Notes: generated by a model from the sequence alone, not told the origin. A stretch of DNA of 64,000 nt from Pontibacter mucosus (GCF_003054055.1 NZ_QBKI01000001.1:558001-622000); one strand, 5' to 3'; positions 25,983-35,213 are shown, counted from the stretch's first letter. Numbers and translations: made by a program.

Positions 25983-27425
25983 TTATTTCTGCCACCATAC
26001 TTTGGTGTTGATGTCATCGCCGCCCATGCGCTCCACGGCCTGCTTGTAGTTCTCCTTGTTCATCTGCTGCACGTTAGACGGGTAGCGGAAGCGGGCAGGC
26101 ATTTCCTGGTTGTTCATCATACTTGCCGTTTTAGGCAACACGGGCAGGCCTGTGCGGCGGTGCTCAAACCACTGCTGGTAATCGGTAAAGTATAAAGCCA
26201 GGTACTTCTGCAGCATGATGCGCTCCAAGGTGCCGTCGTAGGCAGCGGCAGGGTTCTCAAAGTAATCGGCAGGCACCACGGCGCCCCACTGCTCGATGGC
26301 GGCCTTTACGCCTTTCTCGTAATGCGCCTGTGCATCGGCACTCACGATGCCCTTCTGCGCCAGCTCCGCCTTGATGAACTCTACCTCCGCATAGCTCATC
26401 AGCACGGCAATCATGGGGGAAGTCACCAATGCTATGTTAGGGCTTGACGGAGAGTAGTCGAACTGCGCATCGTTGCTGTCGTAGCCACTCGGGATACCTT
26501 TGTAGCCCAGTTTGGTTTTACCGTCGGTAGAGGTGGCCTCCCCGAAGAACTTTGGCCGGCGCGGGTCATCCAGCGCGTTCAGGTTGTCGATGAAGAAGGA
26601 AGAGGCGGCGCGGCCCGTTCTAAAGTCCACGGCGCGGCCCCACGGCGAAATCAGTGGCGGGATGCCGGTAATCTCGAGGATAGCAGCCTCCTCATTGCTG
26701 GTAAACACCGGGTTTGCCTCCGGGTTGTTGATGATCTCGGCCATGCGGGCCTCGGCGTTCATCTCAGACTTATTGGACACCCTAAGCAGCAGGCGCAGGC
26801 GCAGCGAGTTGGTGAAGCGTCTCCAGTTGGCCACATTGCTGCCATAGAGGATATCCTTGCCGTACACCATGCCTCTGGTAGGAACATAAAGGGTATTGGC
26901 GAGGTCCAGGTCGGCCAGTATCTTCGTGTATACTTCCTGCTGGGTGTTAAAGGCAGGGTAGAAGATCCCCTCTTCGCCCTTGGATGCCTCCTCCATCGGC
27001 ACATCCCCGAAGGAGTCGGTTAGCAGCGAGTAAACCCAGGCATTCAGGGTAAGGGCAATCGCCTCATAGTTCGGGTCTTCCGCTGTTACGGCTGCCGCCT
27101 CCATTTCTTTGATGTTGGCAAGCCAGCGGTAGTAGGTGTTCCAGGTAGAGCTGCCGGTATTCTCCCCAATGTCATAGCGGTGCACGCCGCCGGATGGGCT
27201 CGGGAATGGCAGGGCCACCTGCATGATATCAAACGTGAAGGCATTGCTTCGGGAGGAGTTAAAGCTGGTCACCTCATAGATAATCGGGTTGAGCAGCGTG
27301 CCCGGACTGATTTTTTCTATCCGGTTCGGGTCAATGTTGATCTCCTCGAAGTCGTCGGTACAGGAGAAGCTAACGCAGCTCAGGGCCACCAGAACTGCCA
27401 GAAACTTATTTATACTTCTTGTCAT
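25983..27425 (-). CDS. SusD/RagB-like outer-membrane lipoprotein (SusD-like_2)
   Basis: A 480-residue lipoprotein. The signal ends in CVSFSC, with lipidated Cys22 followed by TDDFEEIN, the usual SusD start. Tetratricopeptide-like helices follow, and the text YRWLANIKEMEAAA, NAWVYSLLTDSFGDVPM and YADVEFIKAELAQKG-type segments fit the SusD-like_2 branch. It caps the SusC channel and binds the substrate before uptake. SusC lies 70 bases upstream. The substrate class is not readable from the sequence, but the downstream phosphoesterase suggests a phosphorylated compound. Confidence 0.92.
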   Translation of the reverse strand: MTRSINKFLAVLVALSCVSFSCTDDFEEINIDPNRIEKISPGTLLNPIIYEVTSFNSSRSNAFTFDIMQVALPFPSPSGGVHRYDIGENTGSSTWNTYYRWLANIKEMEAAAVTAEDPNYEAIALTLNAWVYSLLTDSFGDVPMEEASKGEEGIFYPAFNTQQEVYTKILADLDLANTLYVPTRGMVYGKDILYGSNVANWRRFTNSLRLRLLLRVSNKSEMNAEARMAEIINNPEANPVFTSNEEAAILEITGIPPLISPWGRAVDFRTGRAASSFFIDNLNALDDPRRPKFFGEATSTDGKTKLGYKGIPSGYDSNDAQFDYSPSSPNIALVTSPMIAVLMSYAEVEFIKAELAQKGIVSADAQAHYEKGVKAAIEQWGAVVPADYFENPAAAYDGTLERIMLQKYLALYFTDYQQWFEHRRTGLPVLPKTASMMNNQEMPARFRYPSNVQQMNKENYKQAVERMGGDDINTKVWWQK

Positions 27426-27495
27426 TGCGTTTATACTTTGGAAAGCCGGCCTGAGCTGCCCCAGGCCGGCCCTGGCTATCTTTTAAGGGATTGAG

Positions 27496-30400
27496 TTAAA
27501 GCTGAAGGGTAACGTTCACGCCGAAAGTTCTTGTAGAAGGCATCTGCCCCATCTCCACGCCCGGCATGATGGTGCCGCCATTCAGAGCCGCAGTCTCCGG
27601 ATCGAAGATCGGGAACTTGGTGATCATGGCCAGGTCGCGGCCGTAGAGGGCCACGCTTGCCCCCTGCAGGAACCCGGTCTTCGTCAGCAGCGCCTTTGGC
27701 AGGTTATACTCCAGGCGCACTTCGCGCAGCTTCAGGTAAGAGGCATCAAAAGAGTTGGACTCCACGTTGGCGCGGCGGTAGTAGCGGGTATAGTAGGCCT
27801 GAGGCGTTACTTTGGTGGTGTTTGGCGAGTAGGTTCCGTCGCCGTTGTCCACCACGCCATCCCCGATGATGAAGCCATCTTCACGGCCCATCAGCGTGCT
27901 CTTCAGTTTGCCTTGCTCAGCCATTTTGTGGTGCGTCTGGGAGTAGATGATGCCGCCGTACTGGCCATCGAGCAACACGTTCAGGCGGAAGTTCTTGTAA
28001 GAGAACTCGTTGTTGAAGCCCGCCTTCCAGTCGGCGTAGGCGTTGCCGATGTACTGCGTCTCGGCTGGGTAGGCTGGCAGGCCCGCCTTGTCGTACACGA
28101 TCTGCCCATCAGGACTTCTCACAAAGCCAAAGCCGTAGATGTCACCCGTAGTGCCGCCCACTTTGGCGATGATGCTGGCCTGGCCACCTACGTGTATTAC
28201 CTGAGGCGCATCGGCTCCAAGGTCCTCGGCCAGTTCCATCACCTCATTATCGTTCTTAGACCATACCACGGAGGTGTTCCAGCGGAAGTCTCTTGTCTCT
28301 ACCGGGGTAGCGTTCACCATCAGCTCGATGCCCTGGTTGCGCACCTTGCCTGCGTTCATCACCGCTCTGCTGTAACCGGTGGTAGGGTCAAGCGGGATTT
28401 CAAGGATCTGGTTCTCTGTGAAGCTGCGGTACAGGGTTACATCCATGCCGATGCGCCCCTGGAACAACCTGTACTCCAGGCCGGCCTCGTAGCTGGTGGT
28501 CAGCTCCGGCTTGAAATCCGCGTTGTGCAGTATAGTAGGCATGGAACCGGAGCCGGCGAAGTCGCTCTGTCCATAATATTTTCTGGTTCGGTAAGGGCGT
28601 GTGTCGTTACCTACTTTCGCGGCGGAGAGTCTCAGCTTGGCATAAGACACCTGGCGCGGCAGGGTGAAGATATCGCTCAGAATAAAGCTGGAGCTGATAG
28701 AAGGGTAGAAGAAGGAGTTGTTCTGTACCGGCAGCGTGGACGACCAGTCGTTACGGCCCGTCACGTCCACGAACACCTTGTCCTGGTAAGAGAAAGTGGC
28801 CAGGCCGTAAAGGCTGTTTACCTGCTTCTCACTGTGCCCGGTCGTCATCATCGGGTTGCCGATACCGTTGGAGAGCTTGTATACTCCCGGAATCACCAGG
28901 CCGTCCAGCACCCCGGCTGTATGGCGGTACTTCTCGCGTCTGGTGTTGCCGCCAAACGAAGTCCTGATGTCGATGTCGCTGCCGATCTGCTCCTTGTAGG
29001 TTACCAGGAAGTCGGTGTTAATCTCATAGTCGAAGATGCTCTGCTCTTTGTAGTAGCCCGAGGGGAAGTTGGCCGTGTTGAACGGGCGTCGCTGCTCGCG
29101 GTCTTCCTGGCTTGTCGTAATGCCGGAGCGTACCAGCAGGTCCAGTTTCGGGGAGAACTCATACGTGGCCGAGAGGTTACCCACGGTGGAGTAGTTGTTG
29201 AGCGCGTTGGTCATCTCATAGGCAATCACATACGGGTTGTCGATGTAAGAGCTGAAAGGGTGTATCTGCTCCAGCTGCTCCTTGCCCTTTTTCCATCTTG
29301 GCTCATACCAGGCCAAATCCACGTTCGGGTTCTGGAAAATCATGAAGTAGGCGATGGACTGGTTGCTGTAACCGGTGCCCGGCAGGTTGTCGCTTTTCTT
29401 GTGTGTGAAGTTGACCTTGGAGTTCAGCTTCAGCTTGTCTGATACTTTGTAGTTCAGGCTCAGGGCCGCCGTCATGCGTTCAAAGCCAGTGTTGGGCATA
29501 ATCCACTCGTTCTTGGAGTGGGTCAGGGAAGCACGGGCCGAGCCGCGATCATTGCCCCCATCCACGGCTACGCTGTTGGTGATGGTGGAGCCTGTCCTGA
29601 AAAAGCCCTTGATGTTGTCCTTGTAAGGTCTCCACAACTGACGCTCCGCCGACTGTCCCTCCAGGGTAGGGTCATACTGGTAGAAGTACTGCCCGTCGAA
29701 CTTAGGTCCGTAGGCGCTGCTGGTGCTGCCTGTGTTAGCCCCATCCTCGGAGGCATGGTAGGAGTAATAAGGTATACCCTCTTTGTTCAGGTTATGCGTT
29801 CCCTGGCCATACTCATACTGGTAATCCGGCCACTGGAGCACATCGTTAAAGCTATAGTTGGAGTTCACCGTCACGCCCAGGCCTTTTTTTCTGCTGCTGC
29901 CGGACTTGGTGGTAATGATAAGCACGCCGTTGGCGGCGCGGCTACCGTAAAGTGCCGCCGCGCTTGGCCCTTTCAGCACGGTTATACTTTCAATGTCGTT
30001 GGGGTTGATGTCGGCGATGCCGTTGCCGAAGTCCACCGGGATGTCGTTGCCCGAGCCCGCCCCGTAGGCGTTGTCCACGCCGGAGCTGGTCATGTCGCTG
30101 TTCAGCGGCACGCCGTCCAGCACGATCAGGGCGTTGTTGCCGTTAGGATCCAGAGAGTTATCCCCTCTAAGGGAGATGCGTGTGGAGTTCACCGGCCCGG
30201 AACCGGGAGACACCAGGCTCAGACCTGCCACCTTACCGGAAAGTGCGCTCGCGAAGTTATTGGAGCGGGCATTGGTCAGGCTCTCGCCGGAAACGGTTTG
30301 AGTGGCGTAGCCCAGGGCCTTCTCCTCCCGCTCAATACCCAGGGCCGTCACCACCACCTCGTTCAGACTGTTGTTGTCCTCGCTCAGGGTTATGTTAATG

Positions 30401-30693
30401 GTGGATTGATTTCCTACCGGGATTTCTTTTGTCTGGAAACCGATGTAGCTCACTACCAGTACATCCTCAGCGCCGCCCACTCTAAGGGTATAGCTCCCGT
30501 CCATGTTTGTAACGGTGCCCGTAGCGGTCCCTTTAACAGCCACACTAGCGCCCGGAAGCGCCATGCCCTTGGTGTCAGACACCTTGCCCTGAATGGTAAG
30601 CGACTGCGCTACAGCCAATTGGCAACACAGCAACAGCAGAAACACTGTCGCTATATGCCTCTTCTTAATAAGAGTAGAAATTTTTAATAGCAT
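27496..30693 (-). CDS. SusC/RagA family TonB-linked outer-membrane transporter
   Basis: A 1065-residue transporter. I start it at MLLKISTLIKKRHIATV, which begins a signal peptide ending LAVAQ. A carboxypeptidase-like domain (GKVSDTKGMALPGASVAVKG) is followed by the TonB plug with SLRGDNSLDPNGNNALIVLDG and ESITVLKGPSAAALYGSRAANGVLIITTK, both SusC hallmarks, then the 22-strand barrel. It ends TFGVNVTLQL, as most SusC proteins do. First gene of the SusC-SusD-phosphoesterase operon, with a candidate -7 element 25 bases upstream. Confidence 0.95.
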   Translation of the reverse strand: MLLKISTLIKKRHIATVFLLLLCCQLAVAQSLTIQGKVSDTKGMALPGASVAVKGTATGTVTNMDGSYTLRVGGAEDVLVVSYIGFQTKEIPVGNQSTINITLSEDNNSLNEVVVTALGIEREEKALGYATQTVSGESLTNARSNNFASALSGKVAGLSLVSPGSGPVNSTRISLRGDNSLDPNGNNALIVLDGVPLNSDMTSSGVDNAYGAGSGNDIPVDFGNGIADINPNDIESITVLKGPSAAALYGSRAANGVLIITTKSGSSRKKGLGVTVNSNYSFNDVLQWPDYQYEYGQGTHNLNKEGIPYYSYHASEDGANTGSTSSAYGPKFDGQYFYQYDPTLEGQSAERQLWRPYKDNIKGFFRTGSTITNSVAVDGGNDRGSARASLTHSKNEWIMPNTGFERMTAALSLNYKVSDKLKLNSKVNFTHKKSDNLPGTGYSNQSIAYFMIFQNPNVDLAWYEPRWKKGKEQLEQIHPFSSYIDNPYVIAYEMTNALNNYSTVGNLSATYEFSPKLDLLVRSGITTSQEDREQRRPFNTANFPSGYYKEQSIFDYEINTDFLVTYKEQIGSDIDIRTSFGGNTRREKYRHTAGVLDGLVIPGVYKLSNGIGNPMMTTGHSEKQVNSLYGLATFSYQDKVFVDVTGRNDWSSTLPVQNNSFFYPSISSSFILSDIFTLPRQVSYAKLRLSAAKVGNDTRPYRTRKYYGQSDFAGSGSMPTILHNADFKPELTTSYEAGLEYRLFQGRIGMDVTLYRSFTENQILEIPLDPTTGYSRAVMNAGKVRNQGIELMVNATPVETRDFRWNTSVVWSKNDNEVMELAEDLGADAPQVIHVGGQASIIAKVGGTTGDIYGFGFVRSPDGQIVYDKAGLPAYPAETQYIGNAYADWKAGFNNEFSYKNFRLNVLLDGQYGGIIYSQTHHKMAEQGKLKSTLMGREDGFIIGDGVVDNGDGTYSPNTTKVTPQAYYTRYYRRANVESNSFDASYLKLREVRLEYNLPKALLTKTGFLQGASVALYGRDLAMITKFPIFDPETAALNGGTIMPGVEMGQMPSTRTFGVNVTLQL

Positions 30694-30717
30694 TTTGGTC
30701 GGTTGGTTATTTGACCG

Positions 30718-30725
30718 CAAAGCTA
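30718..30725 (-). promoter_or_regulatory. -7 element of the SusCD operon
   Basis: CAAAGCTA on the plus strand reads TAGCTTTG on the minus strand, matching TAnnTTTG, 25 bases before the SusC start. No clear TTG is at the -33 distance, which may mean dependence on an ECF sigma factor or activator. That last point is inference. Confidence 0.45.
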
Positions 30726-30885
30726 TCCCTATGAGGTTACCGGAATGTTACTGGAGTTATATCTAAAGGTTAAAGATTGTCCTGTTTTACAAGAAATGAA
30801 GTAATGATTACGTAACAAGGCATCTTCTTAAAAATTCGTGTTGCGCTGAATGATTATGTTTTAACTCCGAACGGCTGTGCGTTAG

Positions 30886-31038
30886 CGCAACGGAGGCATC
30901 CTGGCCTCTTTCGGCGCCAATAACTGGTTGATTGATGAAGCTTTGGAAGCGTATGAACACGGGCCTCTGCCAGCACCGCCTATCCGGTCCTTTTTTATGG
31001 AGTTATACTTGAAGTGGAAACGGGCAGGTGTGGGCTAA
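30886..31038 (+). pseudogene. Possible gene remnant
   Basis: A frame of 50 codons without a start codon, bounded on the left by TAG. It encodes a protein-like sequence including GGILASFGANNWLIDEALE and FFMELYLKWKRAG. The composition is not that of a repeat or a shadow of another gene. I do not recognise the family. It may be the C-terminal scrap of a lost gene. The remainder of 30726-31020 shows nothing further apart from one TATACTT copy near 31005. Confidence 0.25.
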
Positions 31039-31069
31039 GTATACTTCATACTTTGCCCACACCTGCCCG
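31021..31069 (-). terminator. Terminator with palindromic motif in the loop
   Basis: CGGGCAGGTGTGGGC (31021-31035) pairs perfectly with 31055-31069. The 19-base loop contains the full palindrome AAGTATACTT (31037-31046). It lies 12 bases after the stop of the gene to the right. Confidence 0.8.
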
Positions 31070-31081
31070 GAGGCTTATTTC

Positions 31082-31486
31082 CTATTCCTCCGCATTGGCA
31101 AGCTGATCCAGAATGTTTTCGCCCAGTACAATGTCGGCTACTTTTATACTTCCCTTCCCAATCTGTTTCCACACGCCGCTTACCTGCAGCACGGCTATCC
31201 GGTCTGTAGGCGACACTTCGGCTACGTAGGAGATGTTTGATTCGGCCAGGCGGTTGGCGACAGCTTCGTGCAATTCTTTCACAGAAGTCGGGTGCGTGAG
31301 CATGTTGCGGAAGTCTGCCAGCAGGGTAAATCCGGGCTTAGCCAGTTCTATTACCTGATCCCAGTCGCTCAGGTAAGTTGGCACCACTTCAGGCGATTTC
31401 CAGTAGTGGTTAATTCTAAGGTAGACACGGTTCTTAGTGCGGTCGTAATTTAGTCCGTAGTATTGGTTGTTTGATACAGCAATCAT
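31082..31486 (-). CDS. Hypothetical protein, possibly STAS-like
   Basis: A 134-residue soluble protein without an export signal. It alternates strands and helices: RVYLRINHYWKSPE, WDQVIELAKPGFTLLADFRNM, NISYVAEVSP and RIAVLQVSGVWK. The order of a GFTLLADF strand followed by a helix is reminiscent of SpoIIAA/STAS-fold proteins, which I offer as a weak structural guess. It stands alone with a strong terminator. Function unknown. Confidence 0.6.
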   Translation of the reverse strand: MIAVSNNQYYGLNYDRTKNRVYLRINHYWKSPEVVPTYLSDWDQVIELAKPGFTLLADFRNMLTHPTSVKELHEAVANRLAESNISYVAEVSPTDRIAVLQVSGVWKQIGKGSIKVADIVLGENILDQLANAEE

Positions 31487-31881
31487 TCCCCTAAATAGAA
31501 GTATGTGTTGTGCAAAGGTGTGAATAACAAAAAATTTCTTGGGGGACCCGGCCCTTATCCCATTGGGTTAAAGCAACCCTGGTAGAAAAGGCCTGCAGCG
31601 CCACAGGAATTGTATACGTAAGCAATGCTGCTTCGCTATTGTTCAAGCAGAAAGCAGAAAAAGCATTTTCTGCCTGTTCCTGTTGGGGCAGGCCGCTGTT
31701 TATACGTGTACCTGCCGCTGTGTTGCTCTTTAGGCGCAGCATCTGCTGAAAGGGAGGAAACTTGTCCGGGATGGGGCCTCTTTGGTCGAAGCGGCAGGCG
31801 GGTAGGTGTATTTTCTGATGTATTTGTAACATTATACGTCCCGGCTACATATATATCATTCTATACTACTAACCTACTCTC
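31487..31881. other. Gene-free spacer
   Basis: The 395 bases contain a short inverted repeat (GCAGAAAA near 31663 against ATTTTCTGC) and no motif I can assign. Frames of 86-113 codons on both strands lack signal peptides, domain patterns and start context, so I do not call them genes. Confidence 0.5.
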
Positions 31882-32229
31882 ATGAAGAGACTCCTGTCCA
31901 TCACCCTGGTTTCGCTTTGCCTGTGCGCGTGCTCCGGCAAAAAAGACCATGCAACCGAAGAGGGGCAGGCCGTGATCGCCAGCGAAACGGGAATCCCGCT
32001 GCCGCTGCCACCAGACATCATTTATACTGCCAGGCCACTCATCCACGGCAAGCTCTACAGCCAGCCCGACTTTGAGGCGGTACCTGTGGCATACTTCGAC
32101 ACCACGCAGCAAATCTATGTGCTGGATACCTCCAATACCATGTTTGCGAAAGCCCGCATCCGGCAGGATACGGTGCAGTACACCGGCTATGTGCCCAAAA
32201 CCATACTTCCGGCGCGTGCCCAAGAGTAA
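31882..32229 (+). CDS. Small lipoprotein with SH3-like character
   Basis: A 115-residue lipoprotein: MKRLLSITLVSLCLCACSGKKD has a lipobox ending at Cys15 or Cys17. The mature part has a polar linker, then a beta-rich half (FEAVPVAYFDTTQQIYVLDT, AKARIRQDTVQYTGYVPK) that resembles a bacterial SH3-like domain, with the GYVPK turn typical of such folds. It probably sits on the inner face of the outer membrane. The terminator at 32242-32271 ends it. Confidence 0.7.
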   Translation: MKRLLSITLVSLCLCACSGKKDHATEEGQAVIASETGIPLPLPPDIIYTARPLIHGKLYSQPDFEAVPVAYFDTTQQIYVLDTSNTMFAKARIRQDTVQYTGYVPKTILPARAQE

Positions 32230-32241
32230 GGGCAAAACAAG

Positions 32242-32271
32242 AGCGGCTATCCTTTAGGTGGGATAGCCGCT
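32242..32271. terminator. Shared terminator of convergent genes
   Basis: AGCGGCTATCC and GGATAGCCGCT make a perfect 11-bp stem with an 8-base loop between the lipoprotein gene and the leftward T9SS mini-protein gene. Confidence 0.8.
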
Positions 32272-32294
32272 TTCATTAATTTGTTATCGAATTG

Positions 32295-32654
32295 CTATTT
32301 AATCACCACACGCCGGACAGCGCTGTAGTTATCGGCCTCCAGCTTGACGTAGTACAGGCCTTTGGCGTGGCGGTCCAGGTTGATGGTTTTGCTCAGTTTT
32401 GGCTCATTGTTGCTCAACGTTTCACGGTATATCTCGTTACCGATCACGTTGAGGATGGTAAGCTCTACCTGCGTCGCATGCAGGTTGGAGACAGAGATGG
32501 TGAACACCCCGTTGCTCGGGTTTGGGTAGATGGCCACATCCTCCTCCTCCACTAACCCAAGCGGGTTTTTATCTGTTTGCTGCGTGGCGCCTCCCTGCGC
32601 CTGCACCAACAGTACAGTGAAACATGTGAGAACAGTAAGTATAAATTGTTTCAT
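32295..32654 (-). CDS. Miniature secreted protein made almost only of a T9SS sorting domain
   Basis: A 119-residue exported protein. I start at MKQFILTVLTCFTVLLVQAQ, a clear signal peptide. After a spacer of about 20 residues (GGATQQTDKNPLG) the rest is a type A T9SS C-terminal domain: VAIYPNPSNGVFTISV, VELTILNVIGNEIYRE, LDRHAKGLYYVKLEA, and the ending VRRVVIK. There is no cargo domain. It could be a decoy, a regulator of the secretion machine, or a scaffold. That is inference. Confidence 0.85.
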   Translation of the reverse strand: MKQFILTVLTCFTVLLVQAQGGATQQTDKNPLGLVEEEDVAIYPNPSNGVFTISVSNLHATQVELTILNVIGNEIYRETLSNNEPKLSKTINLDRHAKGLYYVKLEADNYSAVRRVVIK

Positions 32655-32786
32655 ATAATTCTGATGTAGAATGTCTTTACGTAAAGTAAAGGACAAAAGT
32701 CGTTCCATTATTAAAAACGCGGGCAATATTTTTTTGTTCGTGCGATATACCCCCTAAAACAGGGGTGTTCACTAAGTTTAGCAAAG

Positions 32787-32794
32787 TAAATTTG
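32787..32794 (+). promoter_or_regulatory. -7 element of the polyketide operon
   Basis: TAAATTTG matches TAnnTTTG exactly, 35 bases before the FAD oxidoreductase start. The -33 region has no strong TTG. Confidence 0.45.
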
Positions 32795-32828
32795 TATAAA
32801 TTTAATATCCAACAGAATTCTCCTCTCA

Positions 32829-33944
32829 ATGGAAAAAGACGTGGCGGTGATTGGCGGCGGCTTGGCTGGCTTGGTTTCTGCGCTGGGGCTGGCAAGGGCC
32901 GGGCTGCAGGTGGCGCTCGTCGAGAAAAAGGCCTATCCGTTCCACAGGGTGTGTGGGGAGTATATTTCCAATGAGGCGTTGCCTTACCTGCACAGCCTGG
33001 GCGTTGAGGTAAACACTTTGCAGCCCGCCTACATCAGCCGCTTCCTGCTGAGCTCCCCCGCCGGAAATACGCTGCATACAAAATTGGATTTAGGCGGCTT
33101 CGGTTTGAGCCGTTATACGCTGGATTCTTACCTTTATGGGCTGGCGCAGCAGCAGGGGGTGCAGTTTATACTGCAGCAAACAGTACAAGAGGTAAATTTT
33201 GAAAACGACCATTTTTCGCTCCTGCTGTCAGATGGGAAAAGTATAAAAGCGCGTGTGGCTATCGGGGCCTTCGGCAAGCGCTCCAACCTGGATAGGCAGC
33301 TGCAGCGAAGCTTCTTCCGGGCACGCTCGCCCTACATTGGCGTCAAGTACCACATCACCCACGATTTCCCCCGCGACCTGATTGCCCTGCATAACTTTCA
33401 GGATGGCTACGCCGGCACCTCGGCCATAGAGGACGGCAAGTACTGCTTCTGCTACCTCACCACCCGCAACAACCTGAAAGCGCACGGCTCCATACCGGCC
33501 ATGGAGCGCGCCATACTTTGCCGCAACCCGCACCTGCGGCGTATTTTCGCGGAGGCTGAGTTTCTCTACCCGCAGCCCGAGGTTATCAACGAGATCTCCT
33601 TTGCTACCAAAACCTGTGTGGAGAACCACATGCTCCTGTGCGGCGATGCGGCCGGCATGATTACGCCCCTCTGCGGCAACGGCATGGCCATGGCGATACA
33701 TGCAGCTAAAATCGCGACGGAAAAGGTGCTTTTATACTTTAAAGGCAACCTGACGCGGCAGGAGCTGGAGCAGCAGTATACCCTGGACTGGGAGCAGCAG
33801 TTTGCCGGCCGGCTGCGGCTGGGCCGGGCCGTGCAGGGCTTGTTTGGCGGGCCGCTGCTGTCGGAGGTGGCGGTGGGACTGCTGAAGGTGGTGCCGCCAG
33901 CTGTGCAGCTGGTGATGCGCCAAACCCACGGAAAGCCTTTTTAA
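32829..33944 (+). CDS. FAD-dependent oxidoreductase of the type III PKS operon
   Basis: A 371-residue flavoprotein of the geranylgeranyl-reductase/PHBH-like group. The N-terminal Rossmann motif VIGGGLAGL is at 7-15, followed by Glu32 to bind the ribose. The second FAD motif CGDAAGMITPLCGNG spans 271-285. It probably hydroxylates or oxidises a lipid-like or aromatic substrate. It is the first gene of an operon with a type III PKS and a methyltransferase, a set that recurs in Bacteroidota genomes. I infer that it modifies the PKS product. Confidence 0.88.
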   Translation: MEKDVAVIGGGLAGLVSALGLARAGLQVALVEKKAYPFHRVCGEYISNEALPYLHSLGVEVNTLQPAYISRFLLSSPAGNTLHTKLDLGGFGLSRYTLDSYLYGLAQQQGVQFILQQTVQEVNFENDHFSLLLSDGKSIKARVAIGAFGKRSNLDRQLQRSFFRARSPYIGVKYHITHDFPRDLIALHNFQDGYAGTSAIEDGKYCFCYLTTRNNLKAHGSIPAMERAILCRNPHLRRIFAEAEFLYPQPEVINEISFATKTCVENHMLLCGDAAGMITPLCGNGMAMAIHAAKIATEKVLLYFKGNLTRQELEQQYTLDWEQQFAGRLRLGRAVQGLFGGPLLSEVAVGLLKVVPPAVQLVMRQTHGKPF

Positions 33945-34085
33945 AATATCCCGCTTAAATCTTACTGCCAGCTGCTTCCGTACTTACTCCATACTTAGGC
34001 GGCACGGCTAACTTTCTGCATCCCATACTTTTTACGGGCACACAGGATGCAGGGCCGCAAGCCTTATACCCGTAACCTCAACCCC

Positions 34086-35213
34086 ATGAAAAGCTACATT
34101 TGCGCCATTGGCACGGCTACCCCACCGCACAAGATACCGCAGATGCAGGTAGCGGACTTTATGGCCGCCGCCCTGCAGTTCGGGGAGCAGGATGCCCGCA
34201 AGCTGCGGGCGCTGTACCGCGTGTCGGGCATTGGGCAGCGCTACAGCGTGCTGGAGGACTATACCCGGCAGAATGGCAGTTTCTCCTTCTACCCGAACAC
34301 GCCTACCCTGGAGCCTTTCCCGACGGTGCAGCAGCGCATGGACGTGTACCGGAAACATGCGGTGGATTTATCGGAGAAAGCCATACGAAGCTGCTTGGAG
34401 CAGGCCGGGCCGGTGCAGCTAAGCGAGCTGACGCACCTGATTACGGTAAGCTGCACGGGCATGTATGCGCCGGGGCTGGATATTGAGCTGGTGGAGCGGC
34501 TGAACCTCTCGCCCTGTGTGCAGCGCACGTCGGTGAATTTTATGGGGTGCTACGCCGCTTTTAACGCCATCAAACTGGCCGACTCCATCTGCCGGGCCAA
34601 CCCGGAGGCAAAAGTTATACTTGTCTGCACCGAGATCTGCACCATCCACTTCCAGAAAAACCCCGAGCAGGACCACCTCGTGTCGAACGCCTTGTTTGGC
34701 GACGGGGCGGCCGCCGTGCTGATGCAGGGGCAGCCCTGCCGGCAGGTGAGCCTGGAGCTGCAGTCCTTCCACTGCGACCTGGCCCCGGCGGGCAAGCGCG
34801 ACATGGCCTGGCACATCGGCGACACCGGCTTTGAGATGACGCTCTCCTCCTACGTGCCCGACCTTATCAAAAACGGCATTAAACAATTGACTGAGCGGCT
34901 GCTGCAGGGGCTCAAGACTACCCTTTCTGAGATAAGGCTTTTTGCCATACACCCCGGCGGGCGTCGCATTCTGGAGGTGATTGAGCAGGAGCTGGGCATG
35001 ACAGCGCACGACAACCGCTTTGCCTACCGGGTGCTGCGCGATTTCGGCAACATGTCGTCGGCCACGGTGCTGTTTGTGCTCAAGGAGCTGATGCAGACCC
35101 TCACGCCGCAGGAAAAGGACGAGCCGGTACTGAGCTTCGCCTTCGGCCCCGGCCTCACTCTCGAATCGATGTTACTCAAAGTACACTATGCACATGCTGA
35201 GGCAGCGGTCTGA
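34086..35213 (+). CDS. Type III polyketide synthase (chalcone/stilbene synthase-like)
   Basis: A 375-residue homodimeric ketosynthase. I start it at MKSYICAIGTATPPHKIPQ; the upstream frame adds no homologous residues. The catalytic triad is visible: Cys155 in VNFMGCYAAF, His289 in FAIHPGGRR, and Asn322 in DFGNMSSATVLFVL. FAFGPGLTLESMLL is the typical C-terminal loop. Bacterial relatives make alkylresorcinols, alkylpyrones or related phenolic lipids from acyl-CoA starters and malonyl-CoA. The starter is not predictable here. It lies 142 bases after the oxidoreductase and overlaps the methyltransferase start. Confidence 0.94.
   Translation: MKSYICAIGTATPPHKIPQMQVADFMAAALQFGEQDARKLRALYRVSGIGQRYSVLEDYTRQNGSFSFYPNTPTLEPFPTVQQRMDVYRKHAVDLSEKAIRSCLEQAGPVQLSELTHLITVSCTGMYAPGLDIELVERLNLSPCVQRTSVNFMGCYAAFNAIKLADSICRANPEAKVILVCTEICTIHFQKNPEQDHLVSNALFGDGAAAVLMQGQPCRQVSLELQSFHCDLAPAGKRDMAWHIGDTGFEMTLSSYVPDLIKNGIKQLTERLLQGLKTTLSEIRLFAIHPGGRRILEVIEQELGMTAHDNRFAYRVLRDFGNMSSATVLFVLKELMQTLTPQEKDEPVLSFAFGPGLTLESMLLKVHYAHAEAAV

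Noticed and set aside
27913..30687. Very long plus-strand frames of 509 and 389 codons opposite SusC
   Set aside because: SusC is certain from its motifs on the minus strand. The opposite frames show no protein-family features.
31491..31832. 113-codon minus-strand frame in a spacer
   Set aside because: No domain, no signal peptide, mixed composition and no leader. Probably chance.
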